Source: Dipetalonema caudispina (Eukaryota; Nematoda; Chromadorea; Rhabditida; Onchocercidae). Taken from it: a stretch of DNA of 64,000 nt. The position numbers and the translations under genes are program-made. The stretch spans positions 62,001 to 126,000 of the forward strand of contig JABVXV010000016.1 of NCBI GenBank assembly GCA_013365325.1. Reading direction: 5' to 3'. Within the stretch, counting starts at the first letter, position 1. The number at the start of each line of letters is the position of its first letter. The notes below the pieces were generated by a model. That model did not search any database, had not been told where the DNA came from, and saw only the letters and a list, made by a program, of their open reading frames with translations. This document shows, piece after piece, positions 59,306 through 64,000 of the stretch.

Positions 59306-60305
59306 ACACTAATGTAATAATACTCTATTATTATCATTTCTAATAGATTCTCATGTGTGACAAATCTTGTGATGTTTGACAACCTCTAAAATCCAGATCT
59401 CTGACAAAACTATGAAGGAGTTGGCAGGAAATAATTACCAACCTTCCGCTCTATTCTCCTTCATCTTCCTCAGTTTAATCACTTAGTAGCAGTGAGCCGG
59501 TGCTCTGTAACAAGCAGTTCTCGTAAAATTTCTTTGCATTTCCATATCCAAAGCATTTTTCCGATGATACGTCACCTGCGAACATTTCGCAACTATTTTA
59601 TAATCTTCGAAGAAAGAATTGAGGTTTGCATTACAAATGATGATTATTGCTTATATTGTTTTGACTGCCTACTTCACTTGTAATAGTATGCTTCTTTGTC
59701 GAAACGCTTTAAAAGAATAAACTTGGAAATGTGTTGAGCATTTACCATTAATGAATTGAAAATCGCACGGGCATTTTTGAAATTTTGACCAATACTCAAA
59801 TCATAGATTAATAACGACATGACTTGCAGCAAACATGGCTTAAAAACATCAGTATAAAAAATGAAGCAGAAGTTACAATATAACTCAGAAGGACTTTCAA
59901 GAATACGTGTACATCATCAGGGTTAAGTAATATAACACTTCACATAAATAATTTCGATGACTTTTAGTACATAAACAAACCGAATACGACAGTCGCATTA
60001 TTTACAAAAGCAGATATTGCTCATCCTACTTAAGAATTATATGAACATTTAACATGAAAAGATAGAAGGCATCAATGAACTATATCAACGGTATTTAGAA
60101 TATCGACATTAAACATGTCTAAAGTACATAAAGTGTCAACAAAAATTATCAACAAGCACGTAACAATTCCTCCTACAAAATGTCTATAAATTATTACCTA
60201 GTAGTCTTGATAATGCTCGTCCATTCCAACATTCGATCTTTCAAATTCTGAAGTTATTGATTGAACAAACATCTGATCGAATCAATTTAATCACATTTGT
60301 TCAGT
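59306..60305. other. Convergent intergenic spacer, 1.0 kb
   Basis: This separates the 3' ends of the repeat-protein gene (plus) and the isochorismatase gene (minus). No feature beyond chance short frames was seen. Confidence 0.55.
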
Positions 60306-61475
60306 TTATAATGGGTAGTGCAATAGACCGGTGTCCGGTGCAAGCTCTATGATTGTTTTCTGTACTTCACGGAACTTTGGATGGTCTGCTCCTCCTAATA
60401 AACCGAGAATGGCACATTCACTAGTTGTTAAAACAGCACCGGCAACTTCCATCTGTCGCAAACCAAACATTCTTAAAAAAATTACTCAAGTGAGCTACTG
60501 TCAATTAAATTAAATAAAACAATTTAATCTGTTTTAAGTTACACACGAGTCTAATATAAGTGGACAATTTAATTTATATTGCTACAAAAGATACCTGTCT
60601 GTCTGTGAACGCGATGAAACAGCATCAGCAACCACATGTACAGCAATTCCCTTTTCAAGCATATCGAGTGCTGTGTGCAAAACACATACATGCGTTTCAA
60701 TGCCACATAATATCACAGACTGAGATGACTCAAGTACTTTGGTCACAGATGGAATACACATGCTAAATCTTTTCTTCTCAAAAACTGGTATATTATGCTT
60801 ATTTAGGTCCAATTCTGATACTGTATGCCCAAGCCCTAAACAAAAAATTAAGTTCACATTGATTGAAAGCTGTAGAGAAAAATCCATTTGCAACTGTAGC
60901 TCACAATATTCTCAAGTGACTTAATAAGCAATACTTCCCAAAGCCAACAGTAGAACTTGATAGTTCAGTTTTAAAACAGTAGTTAAATTCAGCTGGAATT
61001 ATAGCACACAAAATTACATGCATAAAACGGTCTCAAACACATCATGACCACATTATGTTTGACGACACTCTTTCAAATTGTAGATCAAGAACCTCAGCAC
61101 CCTTACTCAAATATTTCACCTTTTGGATACTGTTCAGTAGCAATAACTTTCATATCAAGAAGTTTTGCAGCAACAACAAGGCGCTTGCTGATTTGCACAA
61201 TTTCTTCAAAATATTTGATACTAGACCTGCAATTCGTATATTAAACTACAAATGAGCTATTGTAGGTGAGATGGAATCAACACTGATCTTGTAACTAAAC
61301 TTTTGGAAGAACCCACTCATAAACCACTGCGTCCCACGATCCCCTCTTAACGAAGGTAACAAAAGATGAATTTGTTTCATTAATCCTTAAATTACCTGAA
61401 TTTCTCTTGCAAATCACAGATGAGCAATGCTGAATTTAGAGGCGACAATCGTGCAGCAGTACGTGGAACAGCCAT
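60306..61475 (-). CDS. Isochorismatase-domain protein (ISOC1/ISOC2-like hydrolase)
   Basis: Cysteine-hydrolase-fold protein of unknown physiological substrate; animal ISOC proteins are cytosolic, peroxisomal or mitochondrial. Four exons give 197 residues: 61396-61475, 61120-61226, 60595-60835 and 60306-60471. Features in order: [13 protein letters not shown] with the catalytic-site Asp, [13 protein letters not shown] with the cis-peptide loop, [28 protein letters not shown] with the expected nucleophile-position Cys, [14 protein letters not shown], and [20 protein letters not shown] near the end, then APDTGLL. The order and the SSRSQTDR and TSE..I motifs match ISOC2-type proteins across the full length. 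The ATG at 61475 is 6 nt after a gaaaattag acceptor-like site. It lies 603 bp downstream of HSP90 on the same strand. Confidence 0.93.
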
Positions 61476-62078
61476 ATCCCTCTAATTTTCTGCAGCAGAT
61501 AAACAAAAACTACTAATTCCAATAAGACCTTATAACAATGTCCAATTTCCAACCGATAAAGAGATAACCCAATGAAGTAACCATGTCCCTAACATTATAG
61601 CCAATTTTTTTTTAATAAATACATGTACTCATGACTACACTTATCAGTAAAATACTGACACGAACTTCGACACGACACAATCTACACAGCTCTTGGAGTA
61701 TGATATGACAGAGTCTGTACCAGAATAGCTTGACGACTTTTTCAAAACTTCAACAAAAAAGAATTTATTGATAACACGTAAACATGAAAATGCAAAACAA
61801 AGAAGACACTATTACAAAGTAAATCATCTCACCATTGGTTGATTAGAAAAACTGTACGATGCTGACGCACTTTTAAAAAATTTCGCTTCCACATCAATAA
61901 AAATATTGAATGAACAACTCAATACGAGATCAACAAAAGCCCACAAGTTCGACACCCAAACAAAAAATTTACCAAGGGAACTTTATGCTTGAGCAATACC
62001 CACTTAATTCCATTATAATTCAAGACTCAATTTGATGGGCAGACCGTGGTAAAACCATTAGAACTTAACCACCCCGAA
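61476..62078. other. 603-bp spacer between HSP90 and the isochorismatase gene
   Basis: Both flanking genes are on the minus strand. No ORF with support. A U-rich or AG acceptor signal lies just upstream of the isochorismatase ATG (about 61480). The spacing is compatible with either an independent promoter or co-transcription. Confidence 0.5.
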
Positions 62079-64000
62079 TTAATCAACTTCCTCCATCCTT
62101 GATGCATCTTCCTCCGCACCAACAAGATTTGGCACGCATTCGTCCTTCTCACCAGAAACGGATGCAACTGCTTCTTCTTCTTCATCTTCCGTAATATCAA
62201 GTCCGAGCTGAAAAATCAATGTAATTTCTCGATCAACTTAAAGGATTCAATCTCTCCAAGCAGTTTCGAATTCCTCCCCCACGGTATCCAGTCAAATCAT
62301 TACCTTGATCATGCGATATATCCTTGATGCATGCAGCTGCGGATCTTCAAGAGAGAAGCCAGAAGAAAGCAAAGCAGTCTCGAACAACAGAACTACTAAA
62401 TCTTTCACAGTCTTGTCGTTTTTGTCTGCCTCTACACGCTCTCGCAGCGCCCTGGAAAAGACAAAATAATCAATCTCCCTGCCTCTCCTCACAAAAAATT
62501 TAGGCTCATAAAATCAGGCCACTTACTTGATGACAGAATGATCAGGGTTGATTTCGAGATGTTTCTTGGCAGCCATATAGCCCATTGTCGACGAATCCCG
62601 CAATGCCTGCGCTTTCATGATTCTTTCCATATTAGCAGACCATCCATACTCAGACGTGACAATGCAACATGGAGATGAGACCAATCGATTGGACACAGCA
62701 ACTTTCTCGACCTACACATATTACTAAGTACATAAAACATGCACGATTAAGGGTCCATTGAGAGCCTTAACTACTAAGCTTTAACATCATAATCACAAAT
62801 TTACAAGACTTTTAGTTCCACAGTCAAAACAAGCATCCGCCTTCAAATGCATACCAGCACCCCTTCTATGTTCACACTTTTAGTGTCCCAAGTGTAAAAA
62901 AATTTCAGATATGCAAATCATAGGCGCAGATAATTTGTAAATCGCTTATTACCGCGTACCTTTTTCTCCAAAATGTCTTTCATGACCTTGCACAGGTTTT
63001 CAAATTTAACTTTGTCTTCCTCGAACTTCTTCTTTTCCTCTTCACTTTCAGGCAGTTCGAGGCCTTCCTTCGTGACTGAGACCAGCTTTTTCCCATCATA
63101 TTCCTTCAGTTGCTGTACACAGTACTCGTCTATCGGATCAGTCATGTAAACTACCTGTAAAAATTACAAATAATCATCGTGGAAAATGGCAAATTTTTAA
63201 AGACTTATGCCAAATATATAAATCTTTAATCGTGTCGTATAACAAACCTCGAAACCGCGTCTCTTGACACGTTCCACAAACGCAGAGCTGGCGACAGCTT
63301 CCCTGGATTCACCAGTGATAAAATAGATCTGCTTCTGGTTCTCCTTCATACGACTAACATAATCTTTTAGAGAAGTCATCTCCTCGCTAGATGCTGACGT
63401 ATAGAATCTTAGGAATTCCGAAAGCTTTTTACGATTCGTTGAATCCTCATGGATACCAAGCTGTAATCAATCACGTAGAAGCATATACAAACAGGGATAG
63501 CAGTACACTTCGGTATCAGAAATATCATTTAATTTACAAACTAAAATGAAACACACCTTTATATTCTTCGAGAACTGTTCGTAGAACTTCTTGAAGTTAT
63601 CTTTGTCTTCCGCGATTTCGTCGAACAATTCAAGACATTTCTTGACAAGATTTTTACGAATGACCTTCAGTATTTTGGACTGCTGCAACATTTCACGAGA
63701 GATGTTCAGCGGTAAGTCTTCGCTATCAACAACACCCTTAATGAAGTTCAAATATTCTGGCATAAGCTCGTCACAATTCTCCATGATGAACACTCGACGA
63801 ACATAGAGCTGAAAAAAGAGCATTAAATGAATGGAACATCCAAGCGAAATTCTGTGGAAAGAAACTCCAAACTCGTTACAATTATACATAGCTTGATGAT
63901 TCTGTACAAACCTTAATAGCATTCTTCGTCTTTTTATTCTCGAACAAATCAAACGGTGCACGCTGCGGTACAAATAACAGCGCACGAAATTCAAGCTGCC
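62079..64000 (-). CDS. hsp90: Cytosolic HSP90 molecular chaperone, middle and C-terminal part
   Basis: The ATP-dependent chaperone, corresponding to C. elegans DAF-21. The window holds seven exons coding about 402 residues plus stop: 63912-64000 (runs off the edge), 63557-63808, 63248-63460, 62960-63154, 62527-62711, 62304-62451 and 62079-62207. Diagnostic stretches are [70 protein letters not shown], the dimerisation-domain [19 protein letters not shown] and [19 protein letters not shown]. The C-terminus is ASRMEEVD, the motif that binds TPR co-chaperones and marks the cytosolic paralogue; there is no KDEL. The N-terminal ATPase domain lies outside the window. All introns are GT-AG. The acidic linker before MEEVD is shorter in glutamates than in vertebrates. 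Confidence 0.97.

Overview
The window reads as nuclear DNA of a nematode, most likely a filarial (onchocercid) worm. It is AT-rich. Its genes are split into short exons by introns with T-rich 3' ends (tttcag, tttag), and homopolymer and dinucleotide runs are common. The recognisable proteins (alpha-actinin, HSP90, CPSF6, MYG1, a microtubule-dynamics RMD protein, an ISOC-type isochorismatase-fold protein, an MFSD8-like transporter) form an ordinary metazoan set. No operon-dense bacterial-style coding, rRNA, tRNA or CRISPR was seen. The species assignment is inference. I rebuilt the gene models by hand from splice signals, reading-frame phase and remembered family conservation.

Layout. 0-1 kb: 5' part of an MFSD8/CLN7-like transporter (minus), running off the left edge. 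5.0-10.6 kb: a ten-exon gene (minus) for an unrecognised four-TM protein with a long Pro/Ser-rich N-terminus. 15.3-21.8 kb: complete 20-exon muscle-type alpha-actinin gene (minus), with a pair of mutually exclusive exons and two introns that appear to end in GG instead of AG. 22-34 kb: gene-poor, with repeats and a decayed-looking stretch. 34.0-36.7 kb: CPSF6/CFIm68 (minus), divergent from MYG1 (plus, 38.1-41.2 kb) across a 1.4 kb GC-richer shared upstream region. 41.2-48.3 kb: gene-poor. 48.3-51.1 kb: RMD-family gene (plus). 51.7-52.4 kb: a small, probably single-TM protein gene (minus) whose exons are too short for simple ORF detection. 58.3-59.3 kb: a probably secreted protein made of 51-residue tandem repeats, each opening with an RKKR motif (plus). 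60.3-61.5 kb: isochorismatase-domain protein (minus). 62.1-64.0 kb: C-terminal half of cytosolic HSP90 ending in MEEVD (minus), running off the right edge.

The genes do not form one pathway. They are housekeeping genes (HSP90, 3'-end processing factor, RNA exonuclease, microtubule regulator), one muscle/cytoskeletal gene, two membrane proteins and one likely secreted lineage-specific repeat protein. The observations most worth following are the two TTTTGG 3' splice sites in alpha-actinin, the mutually exclusive actin-binding-domain exons beside them, the short-exon membrane protein at 51.7-52.4 kb, the tandem-repeat secreted protein and a 31-bp near-perfect hairpin at 12.4 kb.
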